Positions 21,636-32,501 of a DNA stretch of 39,531 bases are shown here, piece by piece (within the stretch, counting starts at the first letter, position 1; each line of letters starts with the position of its first letter). Source of the stretch: Hypsibius dujardini (lineage: Eukaryota; Tardigrada; Eutardigrada; Parachela; Hypsibiidae); the NCBI GenBank assembly GCA_001579985.1, contig LRSR01014550.1, positions 1-39,531 of the forward strand, in the 5' to 3' direction. The notes under the pieces were generated by a model that saw only the letters and a program-made list of their open reading frames with translations, was not told where the DNA came from and did no database searches. The position numbers and the translations under genes were made by a program.

Positions 21636-22448
21636 ATGGACGCCCATATTCCGCAATACCTGCCACCAACGCTCTTTCAAGGCTACACCAACGAATACCT
21701 TCGGAATAAGGTTTTCAGCTTACAAACTATTCACAGAGAGTATTAAAGTTTGTTACCAATGATATCAACGAGCATTTTGTTTAATTATTAGGAGCGCAAT
21801 TTCATCCACCGGACGCAAGGCCTTTCCTACGGACAAGGCTTCCGGAAGGTAAAACCGGCCTCCGCCCAGGCTGCATTCATCATAGACGACCCGAAACTCG
21901 ACTGCGATCAAGTCGGCAACCTCGTTAAACTAGGATGCCTTAATCCCGAATTTTATAAGCCCCCTTTGCAAAGAGCTACCAATCAGACTTTGTCCGACGA
22001 GAATGCCCTGTTGAAGGAAAAAAATGGCGAAAGTACGCCTGTAAGTTGTCGTATGAGTCGGTGAACGAAGAGCCAAGGCGTGGATGGATTGATTGATTAC
22101 TTCTATTGTTGGGGGAAATAATTTAAGCAGTTTGACCTAAGGTACTACGGTTCTACGCCTATCGCGTCGATGCGCTGTCGCAGGAGAAGCCCTTCTTGAA
22201 GGAGAACTATCGCGTTCGAAAGTTCGTCCTATATTTTTACACGGCTGATGACACCATCAAGATATGGGAAAATCGACAGCTGAACACCGGTTTTGTACAA
22301 GGAACGTATTTAGGCAGGCGACGATATGAGATGCCGGGGAAGGAGAGCGTCTGTTACAAATGGTTTGATTTAAATGTCGGCCTGGATATTGATCTATCTG
22401 GTCATTTGTTCCATATTTACGACAGTGATGGATATACGAGGGTAAGTC

Positions 22449-22493
<45 letters not shown>

Positions 22494-25400
22494 TAGATAG
22501 ATTGATAGACAGACAGACACACAAACAGGCAGGCAGGGAGGCAGGGAGGCAGGGAGGCAGGGAGGCTGACAGCAAAGTACGCGTTAAGAATGACAGCGTT
22601 ACTTCTTTTAGCATTATTTCGAATACAACGGATCCACTGTGAAGATGAAGGAAGCCTGCCCAGAAGATCCCTACCTCAGCTATTGTGAAAAAATGAAGAT
22701 CAACGATAAAAACCGCTCGTTTTCATTTCGACAAACCAATGAGGAAGATCAACTGAGTCGATTTATCCGAACGGACGGCCAGAAACTATGTTTCGAAGTT
22801 GTGATGGATGACAGCGTCCAGAAAGCCGGAGACATCCGGCGCATGGTGCTTCGTTATTACATCTACGACGCAACTCTGGAACTCGTGCAGATTCCCACTA
22901 AGAACTCCGGCTATGACCCGGCTAGTGCGGTCATTCGCAGGCAGAAAATCCCGAAAAATTTCTACAACGACATAGTTTGTGAGTAAAAACCTATAATATT
23001 TACTATAACACTGCAGTCAGTTATTTTAAACTATAAAAATTTATCGTTAGAAAACGTGTTCGACCATTTCCTTTCGTTTTACGAGAAGAAACTACGAAAA
23101 CTGTGATAATAAATGTTGAAAGCTAAAATCGATTAAACGTGAAGTTGTTTGAGAAGAAAATTGTGATTGTACTTCTTAGTTAAACTAAAACTAACTTTTC
23201 CCTAGGGTTTTTATATATTTATTTGACGTTTCAGTGCAGATAGGAGACAAGACTGTACCCCAACACTATACCGCTGGGGATTTGCGGCTGGGTGAGACGC
23301 TGCTCCTCTTCGGTCGGAAAGTGACCATCTGCGACTGCGATGAGTACACGAAGAAGTGGTACCGTGACAATATGCAAATAACGGAATTCAACAAAGTCGA
23401 CTCGGCGACCTTGCTGCCGCAGCGCGCTCCGTTGCCGCAGCCGGTACTGCCGACATGGAGCGAAGGCAACCGCCAGGGAGGCTACCTGGATTCCCTGCAG
23501 AACTGTCTGCATCTGGATCCGCAGCCGGTGATAGCGGACAGCCTGCAGAGACTGTACTACAGTCAGGAGTGTCTGCGCTACGAGGCTAAGCTGGTATGTA
23601 ATGTCGTTGATTAACTATCGGTCTCCATTCGGGCTGCTTGTGCTAGTATCGATTTTTCTCCCCCCCCCCTGCCTGGTCTTTGTGACGACTTTCGTGACCA
23701 CTGTCCGACAAATGAAAGTACTAAATGTCCGATGGAAGACTGCCAGAAAAGTTCTAAAGAAAGTGTGTCCATCACCTTAAGAGAGCTAAGTCATGATGGT
23801 TTTGCACATTGAAGACCGACCCAGCCGTCCGTCCGTCTGCCTACTCCTCAGCAATCCATCAGTTTAAGTGTCCTCAGTTTAAGCATCCGTTAATCCGTCT
23901 GCTCGACAGTCAGTTTTTCCGTTCTTCCACTAATCTGACCGTCTGACCGTCTGTCCATCAGTCCATCAGTCCAAATATCTGTCGGTTTACGGACCTGATT
24001 CCTTTGTCCCTTCATCCATCCATCTCTCTGTACGCTTGTCCGTCCGCCCGTACTTTTGTTCATCTCCTCATTAATTAAAATGGCTGATTCTCCGTTCATC
24101 CGTCTTTCTGTTGTCCGTGGATCATTCGGTTCATTCGGTCATTCGCTCCCAATCTATACCTTGACCGTACATCTGCTTGTTCATGTATCCCTTAATTCAT
24201 TAGCAGCTATTCAATGTTTTCACTTTAAGTCTGGTTTGATGTCCGTCCCTATGTCTGGAAGGTGACCCAAGAACCGGAAGAGAAAGAGCGGCGGTTCATC
24301 ATCAACTACTTTGTCGGCGACAACTCCATCAAGATTGTCGAGGTCGCTAACCCCTGTCTCAACATCACTCGCTCCACCTTCCTCGCTCGCCGGCAGTTGA
24401 CCAAACTCAACCAGCCCAACCAGGACAACCCTCCGGTCTACTTCTCCGAGCAGGACTTCACCATCGGCTCGGTGCACCTGATGTGCGGTCGGCTCTTCGA
24501 AATCATCAACTGCGACGAGCATGTCATCAACTTTGCCCTAAAAAATCCCGGCATGTACACTCACGAACAACTGGATCAGTTCCGCCAGGCCATCGCTTGG
24601 CACAGCAAGAAAAATCACTTTGTCGAGCATTCCGATGATGCAACATCCGCTAGCACGCTGGAAGAGAAGGTGCGATGGTAAAACTCAAAAGCTAAATATA
24701 ACCCTAAACAGAATTTACCTTAACTGAAATTAGACCAAACTACACATTGACTGACACTGCGAGTATGCATTCTCCTCCTTTTAGTTAACTCAAGATTGAA
24801 GTGGAAAAATTAAAATTAAAAGTAAAATTAGTCGGCTGATCTTCGTCTAAACGCGAATATCATCAGTCCCTACTTGAATGAACAATTGTAATCGCTCGAA
24901 TCTATTCTCTTACTAGTCCAAAGTTTATGGTAATTTTCCTGTGTCAGCGTTGTGGTCTCCAGCGTTGTGACCTTTTCTGGTAAAATTTCCATGTAGGAAC
25001 CACACCCTGGAGCATCCCATTTTCCTGTTCCAAGCCAAAAATACGTAGCTAGTTCTAGACAATACCAGATTTAAAGTTGTGGCCCTACAGTTTACCACAA
25101 GTTAATATGGAATTTCGATTGGCGTCGGCAGGAAAAAAAGTCCCACGGATGAAGTAGGATTTCTGGAAGCGTACTGTACTATATACTACGACTGTAGTAT
25201 TCCCAAACTCACATATGGCCTGGTGATTTTCTGCCCCCGACTAAACAATGACTTTTTATTTTCTGCTGACGGAAATCTTTTCCAGACAAAATGTTGGATG
25301 TTTCTGCAAATGTGCAAATGTGCAAATGTGTGTAAGAGAAATGTGACATTTTTTTCTGGAGACCCAAAAGTGGAAGAAATGCAGAAAGCGGAATTCTAGA

Positions 25401-25913
25401 ATATGGAGAATACCGTGAAAACTGTTGATACAATTTGCAGAGAAGTGATTCTGATTGCGACCGTTGAATTCACAAATAACAGCTTAAAATCATGAAATTA
25501 AACTAGAAGAATTCTTTATTTAATTAGTTTCAATTTTAAGCCCGTAATTAGTAAATGCCTAGAAAATATTAAGTAGTTGACTAATTATAAGGTTATTGTC
25601 TATCCATATATAGGTGCGCAACGCGGTGTGGAAATTGAAACGCTGGCAGAAAGTCTCGCACCAGCGGCTGTATCAACTCTTTTTAGAGCTGGATAAGGAT
25701 GGGAAGGAATTGATTACGAAGGATATTTTACGGACAATGTGCGGGCAACTGGGCGTCTCTACCGAGGATGAAGTGTTAGAGGGTATTTTCCATCTCTTCG
25801 ATGCGCCAGATGGAAAGTGTGTGATGCAGTTTACGCGGTTCTTGCATGCTTTGAATATGGTCTGGCACGGAGTGAAGAACCTGCCAGGCGAAACAGGCAA
25901 TAAAGGTTACTAA
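21636..25913 (+). CDS. EFHC2: EFHC-type ciliary protein with three DM10 domains
   Basis: Seven exons, 21636-21710, 21792-22040, 22142-22441, 22612-22978, 23235-23593, 24262-24669 and 25614-25913, give 685 residues (human EFHC1 640, EFHC2 749). Family members are inner proteins of ciliary doublet microtubules. Residues 26-40 hold the N-terminal motif NFIHRTQGLSYGQGF. DM10-1 spans about 109-207 (NYRVRKFVLYFYTADDTI, GLDIDLSGHLFHIYDSD), DM10-2 about 262-375 (DDSVQKAGDIRRMVLRYY, LGETLLLFGRKVTICDCDEY) and DM10-3 about 440-546 (RRFIINYFVGDNSIKIVE, LFEIINCDEHV). The C-terminus has an EF-hand-like loop, LDKDGKELITKD, whose twelfth position lacks the usual acidic residue, so calcium binding is doubtful. 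The ACPEDPY after DM10-1 is nearer to EFHC2 than EFHC1; the exact paralog is inferred. A candidate ATTAAA is at 25962-25967. Confidence 0.92.
22446..22566. repeat. Compound microsatellite (ACAG)n then (GGCAGGGA)n in EFHC intron 3
   Basis: A clean ACAG run covers about 22447-22492. It passes through ATAG units into a GGCAGGGA octamer repeated about four times at 22527-22564. Confidence 0.9.
23594..24261. repeat. EFHC intron 5 with CCGTCCGT/TCAGTC repeat
   Basis: The intron contains a C run at 23661-23669 and degenerate CCGTC, CCATC and TCAGTC units from about 23820 to 24150. A minus-strand frame here is repeat-derived. Confidence 0.65.
24670..25613. other. EFHC intron 6
   Basis: This 944-base intron is the longest of the gene. 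It holds a triple TGCAAATG octamer at 25305-25328 and is otherwise unremarkable. Confidence 0.55.
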
Positions 25914-26308
25914 GAGAGTTTTCAAACGAAAAACGAAAAAAACATGCAGCCCAATATAAACATTAAATAATATAAACGCTTGAAAACCAGCTTACTGATG
26001 GAAAAGGTTCAATATTACGCTACGTTAACGCATGGGAATTAAATTAGGAGACCGTTTGGGGTCCATGGATAGCCTAATCCATAACACCTACCCTTAGTCT
26101 CATCGTTCTGATGACATTAGTGAATGAACCCTGTTGGGCATGAACAACTGAATACGCCCTTGATGGTACGTAGTCAGCCAACCTCGTTGCTACGAAACCA
26201 GAGCACAAAGCAGAACCAAACCGTAATCCACAGAAATCGTTCAAAGGTGACCCGCGCTCAGAATCAAACCGTCGATTCCACCCTCACGTTCATTGTCGAT
26301 CTTGAAAA
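25914..26308. other. Short intergenic region upstream of the unrecognised gene
   Basis: It contains a possible ATTAAA signal for EFHC at 25962-25967 and the presumed promoter and leader of the next gene. A plus-strand frame at 26124-26312 ends at the next gene's start and has no recognisable content. Confidence 0.4.
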
Positions 26309-29300
26309 ATGAGCAAGTACCTTTTGCGAGTGAAAAACCGACACTATCAAGACGGATCGTCTCAGGAACCGCCCAACGAACGTCGTCGTCAAATTCGCTT
26401 CACCGATCCTATCGAGCAAAGCCCACCACCGCCAGCCTACAGCGGGACCGTTGGTCGCGAACAGTTTCTTCGTGACTGGCCGCACCCTCAACCCTGGACC
26501 GCTGCTTCGGCTGCGGGGGACTTTTGCGATCCCTTCCCGTTGTTTCAGCCGAGCATCGCAAGGTACTGTATATTCTTTAAAAATATTATAATATTATCTC
26601 GCGGTCGAGATTCGAAGAATTGAACAAAGACATATATATTGTCTGAATTACGACAAAACTTGTTTTTTTTTTATAAAACCATAGCTGGACTGACAAATAT
26701 GGACCTGGAGATCGAACTACTAGAGGATTGGCCAAAGTTGCATAAAAAAGTACTTAGCTGTTTTTCCCAATTAATTAGCCCATTAACACCCGGCATCAGC
26801 CAGATCGGACTCGATTCGAGTGTCAAAAGTATTTTTTATTTGCACAGTTCCATTCAAAAAGGAAAAAAAATATTTTCAATTTTTTGGGCAACTTTGAAAA
26901 TTTGCAATTTTTTAGCTGACCACTGTCCACCGTCGTTGAGACCAAATCTGTTGATGAAAACTGTTTCTTGCACTGATTCGCACCATACATGTTGAAAGCA
27001 CCAATCAGTTAATCAGTCAGTTTCAATAGTAGCCTGTTTTAGTCATTTGTTTTTACAAAAAATTGGATACCTTATTTGACCACTAGCCAAATGTCGGTCA
27101 GCAATGCAATTCAGATAATCATGTTGAATGACCAATAGATGATCGACTTACGGAATGCAAAAAATACGTATTTTTAGAACTTTTGGTCAGCTCAAGCCTT
27201 CGGAGATTTATTTCATTAAACAAAAATATCGTGAAGTTAGACAATTTCTGCCGGACGTTGGTCAAACAACAAATGACAAAAGTTGACCTCTGAATTTCAG
27301 CCAACACACAACTTTTAAAAATCAGTTGACCTGAGGGGAATCACTCAAACCATCTTTGCGTGAAAATTCGGAGGTCGCCGTGTCGTCATTTGACGACATT
27401 GGGCGTTAACGAGTTGATTGTGTAAAATATGGAAAATATAAAAGCGTATTGTCTAAATTTATTATAAGGTAATAAGAGTAACAAAAACAAAGTTATTCTT
27501 CGCACATCAGCACGAATAACCTAGGGCTTTAATTGAAGGTACTTCAACGAGGACGACCGGCCGTTGATTGGCTTGCCTCGACGGAAGGATTTCACGGGCG
27601 GGGGCGACGCTTTCGGGGACTTTGACAAAGCGGACGATCCGGCTAAAGGAGAATCGACCGAGAGCGGGCAATTTTTAGTGGATAAGCGATACGTGTACAC
27701 GTCGAAAGGATATATTAAGGATTTTTATTGCTTGTTTCGCCGGAGTTCCGTCGTCGTGGGGCCGGGCGGTGAAAATGAGGAGGGGGAGGACCTCGACCTG
27801 CCGGATGAGGTAAATCGGCAGATTCTGCGGGCGATGGCAGGTGAGTTATGTGACTGAAAAACAAATAATTATATACGTCGTCGGATTACATGAAAACTAA
27901 ATAAAACACGAAAAAGGGCAAACTACGAAAATTCAATTTAACGAAAAGAGAAAACACAGAAAAATCAAAATCTTCAATATAGGAAAAACTACGAAAATAC
28001 TCACCTAAAATTACGCCTCTGATTAAAGATACGATATTTTGGATGTTAAAGTATTAACCTTGATGCGATGGAAAACGTGGCTGGTGCATCTGTCAAATTT
28101 TAACCCTTTCTTCTCTGAAGATGCGCACCAAACGTAAAACTATACTATAAATATATAAAAATTATAATATAGCCGTGGTCTTCGCGAAACATTGTCCTTT
28201 GTCCTCGGTCTTTCCTTTGTTTCCGCTTTTATGACATGATTTTCGTTTGTTTTGACAGATTGAGCGTGAAGTTGAGTTTCCGAGAGTGCGCAGAAGGAAA
28301 CAGCAAAAGAGAAGCAATGGGCAGAGTTGAGTTCTTCCATGACCTTGCCCATACCGTATAGGGCATACGTAACTCATACACACGCCTATGGACACAGTAA
28401 AATAAATATTTAATTATTGCTCTTTTTCTTTTTTATTAAAATCTATTTTCGTAGTTTACCTGATTTTGAAGATTTTACTTTTTCTGTGTTTTCACTTTTC
28501 GTTAAATTGGATTTTCGTAGTTTTCTGTTTTTGGATTTTTTCCCCGTAGTTTTTCGTGGTTTCCATGACCCTTAAAGGGCTACTTAAAAATTAACAAATA
28601 TTTCTTTCACATGAAGACGTCCTTTTTCCAGGCGGAGCTGTCGGTGACGCGGCTTCGAGCAAACTGACCGAAAGCGCTACGCCGTCCGGCGAGGCTGACG
28701 GTTGGGACGAGGACGAGCACACACCGATCTACTGGGCGCAGCGCGGCCGCGAGGTCGACTTCTTTGTCCGGCACGATGTGTGGTCCGTGAACCCGATCGG
28801 GGACTGGTCCCACCTCAACCGCAACAAGGTCCCCAGGGACTTTCTCCGGAAACTCCGACGGTACTTCGAGATCCGCCCCATGGAGTACCTCAACGACACC
28901 GGGTCCTACCGGATGTTCCATGCGTTGAATCAGTACAACGACCTCAGGAGGGTCATTGACGGCTCGACCTCGATGGCGGCCAAAGCGGTGGAAGCGGTCA
29001 AAAATTGGACTGTCGGCTGCTGTGGCAGGTATGCTTTAGGCATTGCATGAAAAGTATTGTGAAAAATAGGCAAACTAAAAAAATATTATTACATGCTATT
29101 AAACACTGATGAAATACTCAGAAATATGAAATAAACTGAGTTTTTTTTACACTATTCTTATTATTAGTAAAAAAAAGAGTCAAACTGCAAACATGAAAGA
29201 AAATATATTAAAGAAATAATCCATTCAATAGGAAATTTAGTTCTTTTAATTAGGCGTTTTGCATGTTAATCAATTACTATAAAAAGCATCCCTAGAAATA

Positions 29301-30274
29301 GCATTAATTTACAACTAATTCTAGTACACATATACAGTATTATTGGGATGAACTAATGGTATCGCAAAAATGTACCATTAGTATCCCACGATACCATTGA
29401 TATCGTGCGAAGACATCTGGAGCTACCATAACCTGTTCTTGTCTTCATATTTAATAATTCTGAGCTGACCCACAGAACCATTCCAGAGGGCTTTCGTAGG
29501 GTTTTCACACACCGGCAATCGATTCACAATGAAGTTACAGACTCATTAGCATTATTAAAATTAGAATCGAAAACTGGTTTAGGTTTCAGATAAAGAAATT
29601 TGAACGTTTTCAGTGTTTTAAGAACTTTGTAAAGTTTTGCAAAAAACCAACTCGTACTTTACATCATTAATAAGGATAAATAAAAAATTACTTATCATGA
29701 ATTTTGCAGTGTGCTTGTTTTTTTGGTTTATTATTTATTATTTAAAGTTATGCATTTGCTTCATTTCAGATTGTTCCGTAATTATTTTGTATTTTTAAGT
29801 TTTGTGTTATTATGTAATGAATTATTTGGTTCATTTCAGTTATTTATGTATTCGTATTTTTATTTCTTTATTTCATTTCAAGTGAGCTAATGTATTAGCC
29901 ATCCCTACAGATACTCAACGGTTGATCAAGCTCGCCAGATGGAGCTGGACTACTTAGCCATGATATGGCTGTCGATATGGGATCCGCGATTGCGGGAGAA
30001 TATCTCCCAGCTGAAGGAGATGTCGATGAGCGATTTCTTTTTCACCCGAGTCGGCTGGAGCGGGGCGGTCGGCGTGACCGATCTCCTCACCAAAAACGAG
30101 ATCCACTCCATGGATGATTTCTGGGAGCGTCGTGCGGGCCGCCAGGAAGATGACGAGGAGGATGAGGGCGACTTTGAGGAGCTGGAGAACTGGATCACCG
30201 GCGAGGCGGCCGACGAGGACGGGGACAGTCGGCAGACGCAGTCGGGATTATCCGGAACGGAGAGCCAGAATTAG
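26309..30274 (+). CDS. Unrecognised 438-residue protein with PPxY motif and acidic C-terminus
   Basis: I do not recognise this family. Four exons, 26309-26562, 27539-27840, 28632-29028 and 29911-30274, join in phase (2, 1, 2) through GT-AG sites without a stop, which supports one gene. Residues 1-45 are basic, then proline-rich with PPPPAYSG (PPAY at about 41-44), a potential WW-domain ligand. Exon 2 carries DDRPLIGLPRRKDFTGGG and KRYVYTSKGYIKDFYC. Exon 3 has the most conserved-looking part: an aromatic-rich block with PIYWAQRGREVDFFVRHD, WSVNPIGDWSHLNRN, RKLRRYFEIRPMEYLND and RMFHALNQYNDLRRVID. Exon 4 has ELDYLAMIWLSIWDPRL and FFFTRVGWSG, then an E/D-rich tail. No signal peptide or clear membrane segment is seen. 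The protein looks soluble. ATG 26309 is the first in the open exon; an upstream exon cannot be excluded. Confidence 0.72.
26563..27538. mobile_element. Intron 1 of the unrecognised gene, with a possible piggyBac-like remnant (26783-27409)
   Basis: This 976-base AT-rich intron contains TTAA at 26783-26786 followed by CACCC, and GGGCG followed by TTAA at 27406-27409. That gives a terminal inverted match TTAACRCCC of 8 of 9 bases. TTAA flanks with CCC/GGG termini are typical of piggyBac-type elements. Interior homology of the arms is poor and no transposase is visible, so the call is weak. Confidence 0.3.
27841..28631. mobile_element. Foldback element with long inverted repeats in intron 2 of the unrecognised gene
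   Basis: The segment at about 27918-27999 and the segment at about 28443-28525 are inverted copies, about 90 percent identical by eye over 82 bases (shared pieces include CAATTTAACGAAAAG and GAAAACACAGAAAAA). Weaker similarity extends outward to about 28558. The motif AACTACGAAAAT occurs at both ends of each arm. About 440 bases of unrelated sequence lie between. No coding capacity is seen. Confidence 0.65.
29029..29910. other. Intron 3 of the unrecognised gene with an imperfect hairpin
   Basis: This 882-base AT-rich intron contains a hairpin with perfect arms ACTAATGGTA at 29352-29361 and its complement at 29373-29382, extended outward by GGGAT/ATCCC with a bulge. Nothing else was identified. 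Confidence 0.5.
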
Positions 30275-31401
30275 CTGAATCGTTGGATATTATAGTTCGC
30301 TCGTTTCTCTCTCGATGTCTTGTTTTTACATTTCACTTCAGGTCAACCGCGATATGCATACTTAGATCCAAAATTCCACTGCCTGGGCTTTCTAATTTGG
30401 GAAGTATTTCAGATGTCGATTTTAAATTGACTTTAATTTAAATGTTATTAATAGAGTTACATTTATGATGATTTTCGAAATGTATTTCACCGTTGTTGTC
30501 AAAATAACGTTTTTGTGGCAGAATTTCATAGTTGGAAAAACAATGAAAGATTTCAGTTTCCCTGATTTCGACTGTAAAAACGTCGATCTTCAGAAAAGAT
30601 TTCCTTTGATGATTTTTGACTCAGCCCTCTCAAAATTTAATTTGGAATCATTTGGCCTCGGCAGAATCATTTTGGGTATGAGGGGGCGAGGCTGTGGATC
30701 ATTTCTGCCATCCTACTCGTAATTTTCCTGTCTGTCCCAAGAATGACCTGTAGCTCCGCCCCCTAACATTCAAAAGGGATTCTACTGACGCCAATCGATT
30801 CCAAACTGAATTTTGAGAGGGACTGTGTCAATAATCTTCAAATGAAATCTTGTCTGAAAATTGAATTTTCTACTGTTAAAATCAGGGAACTAAAATCTTC
30901 GATTGTTTTCCCAACTTTGAAATAGTGTAAAAAAAAGTTATCGGGACGGCAACAGTGAAATAAATTTCGGACTGCTGAAAACTTCTGATCCGGTAAAGAA
31001 GCATCGAATCATTGTTTTGTAGAGCCCGAAGATATTCAACGAAGATTGTATCAGCCCTTTTGCATGATATGTGTTAAGAGAATTTCTATGCTCAATACAT
31101 CGGCGGCCAAATTGTGGCCGAACTTAACGAGCAAAAAAGTGTAAGTTCTAGAAAATATGTTTTCTGACTCAACGCGCAACGAGTGCGCACACACATTGCA
31201 CATTGCACAAATGCCGGCGCGCGCAATTCACACCGTGCACCATGCACAATTTCACCCGTATGGCAGTTTGACGTTTGACGTGGAAATTAAAAACTTCACA
31301 TTTCATCAGCCGTAGCTTTGTTGGCGTTTTTCTTCATCTCCCTTTGCCGGTGCCCCTCCACCCAAGCAGCTTTCTCACTCATCCGATCCCGCTCTACCAC
31401 A
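30275..31401. other. Intergenic region upstream of seryl-tRNA synthetase
   Basis: This spacer of about 1.1 kb contains a plus-strand 85-codon frame at 30465-30722 without recognisable content. Just upstream of the synthetase gene lies a cluster of TGCAC and GCGCGC motifs at about 31178-31250, which may be promoter elements. No clear polyadenylation signal for the preceding gene was found. Confidence 0.45.
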
Positions 31402-32458
31402 ATGGTGCTAGACATTGAGTTGTTCCGTGACGAGAAGACTGCGGAATTAGTGCGTGACAGCCAGCGGAAGCGCTTCAAAGATGTCGGTCTGGTGGATCGG
31501 GTTCTCCAGCTGGACCAGCAGTGGCGCAAAGGTGGGTGCCCTCATAACCCGGTCCGTTCCACGCAGAAATGAATGGGCTAATTGTGGATTGCTCGCCGGT
31601 GTAGCGCGTTTCCAGGTGGATCAGTGGAATAAGTGGAAGAAGAACGGCAGCAAGGAGATCGGCGAACGAATGCAGGTGCCGCATTTTTATTCTCCCATTT
31701 TTGTTCGTGGTTGAACGGGATTCAGTACTATTTTTGTGTGGTTTAGAAGAAGAACAGTGAACCGCAGGCTGATACGGGAGACGCGTTGCCGGCGTCGCTG
31801 GTGCTGGAACTGGAGCAGATGAACATCGAGAGCATTAAGGTACAGTGCGGCATTGAGTGTGTGCGTTGATTGATTGATCAGCGCTTAGTAAGTTCACTTT
31901 GATTTTACTATTATGTCGAGGCGTTGATTGATCTTTCGTGATTGGTTATTTGATTCCTCATCGCTGGAAGGTTGATTAGATTTGTTTTCATTGAAAGACG
32001 TTTCTGGATGCTCTAAATAATATTATAAATATTTTAAGTAGCGAGTGTAAAATAAAAGTTTTTTTATTATGTACTAATATAATGAAGGTTGTTTGGTTGT
32101 TTTGTTGTTTTGTCAATAGGCTTTGTCGACGGTCCAGATTAAGACACTGGGCGCCACCATCGACGCCAAAATTGCCGCACTAGCCAAGGATATGGAGAAT
32201 CTGGATGAGCAGCGGAATGAGTCGTTACGCAAAATTGGCAATCTCCTTCACGAGACTTGCGTTATCAGTGACAACGAGGCACGCTTTCGGCATTATTTTG
32301 CGTTATTGTTTGCTGCGGTTATTATACAATACTAAATTTTACTGTTGCTGTGCAAGCCTGCACTCTTTTGTCTCCCAGTGATTTGGCTTAGGGCTCTTGT
32401 CTGTTTATTCGGCCTTCTTCTCATGGTTTGCTCAACTGTTTTTCTTTCTGTCTATCTA

Positions 32459-32501
<43 letters not shown>

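Noticed and set aside
26639-26995. 118-codon frame in intron 1 of the unrecognised gene
   Set aside because: It has a low-complexity, AT-driven composition, no recognisable motif, and lies between two phase-matched exons. It may be chance or transposon debris.
30465-30722. 85-codon plus-strand frame between the unrecognised gene and SARS1
   Set aside because: No homology is recognised, there is no splice partner in phase, and its composition matches the intergenic background.
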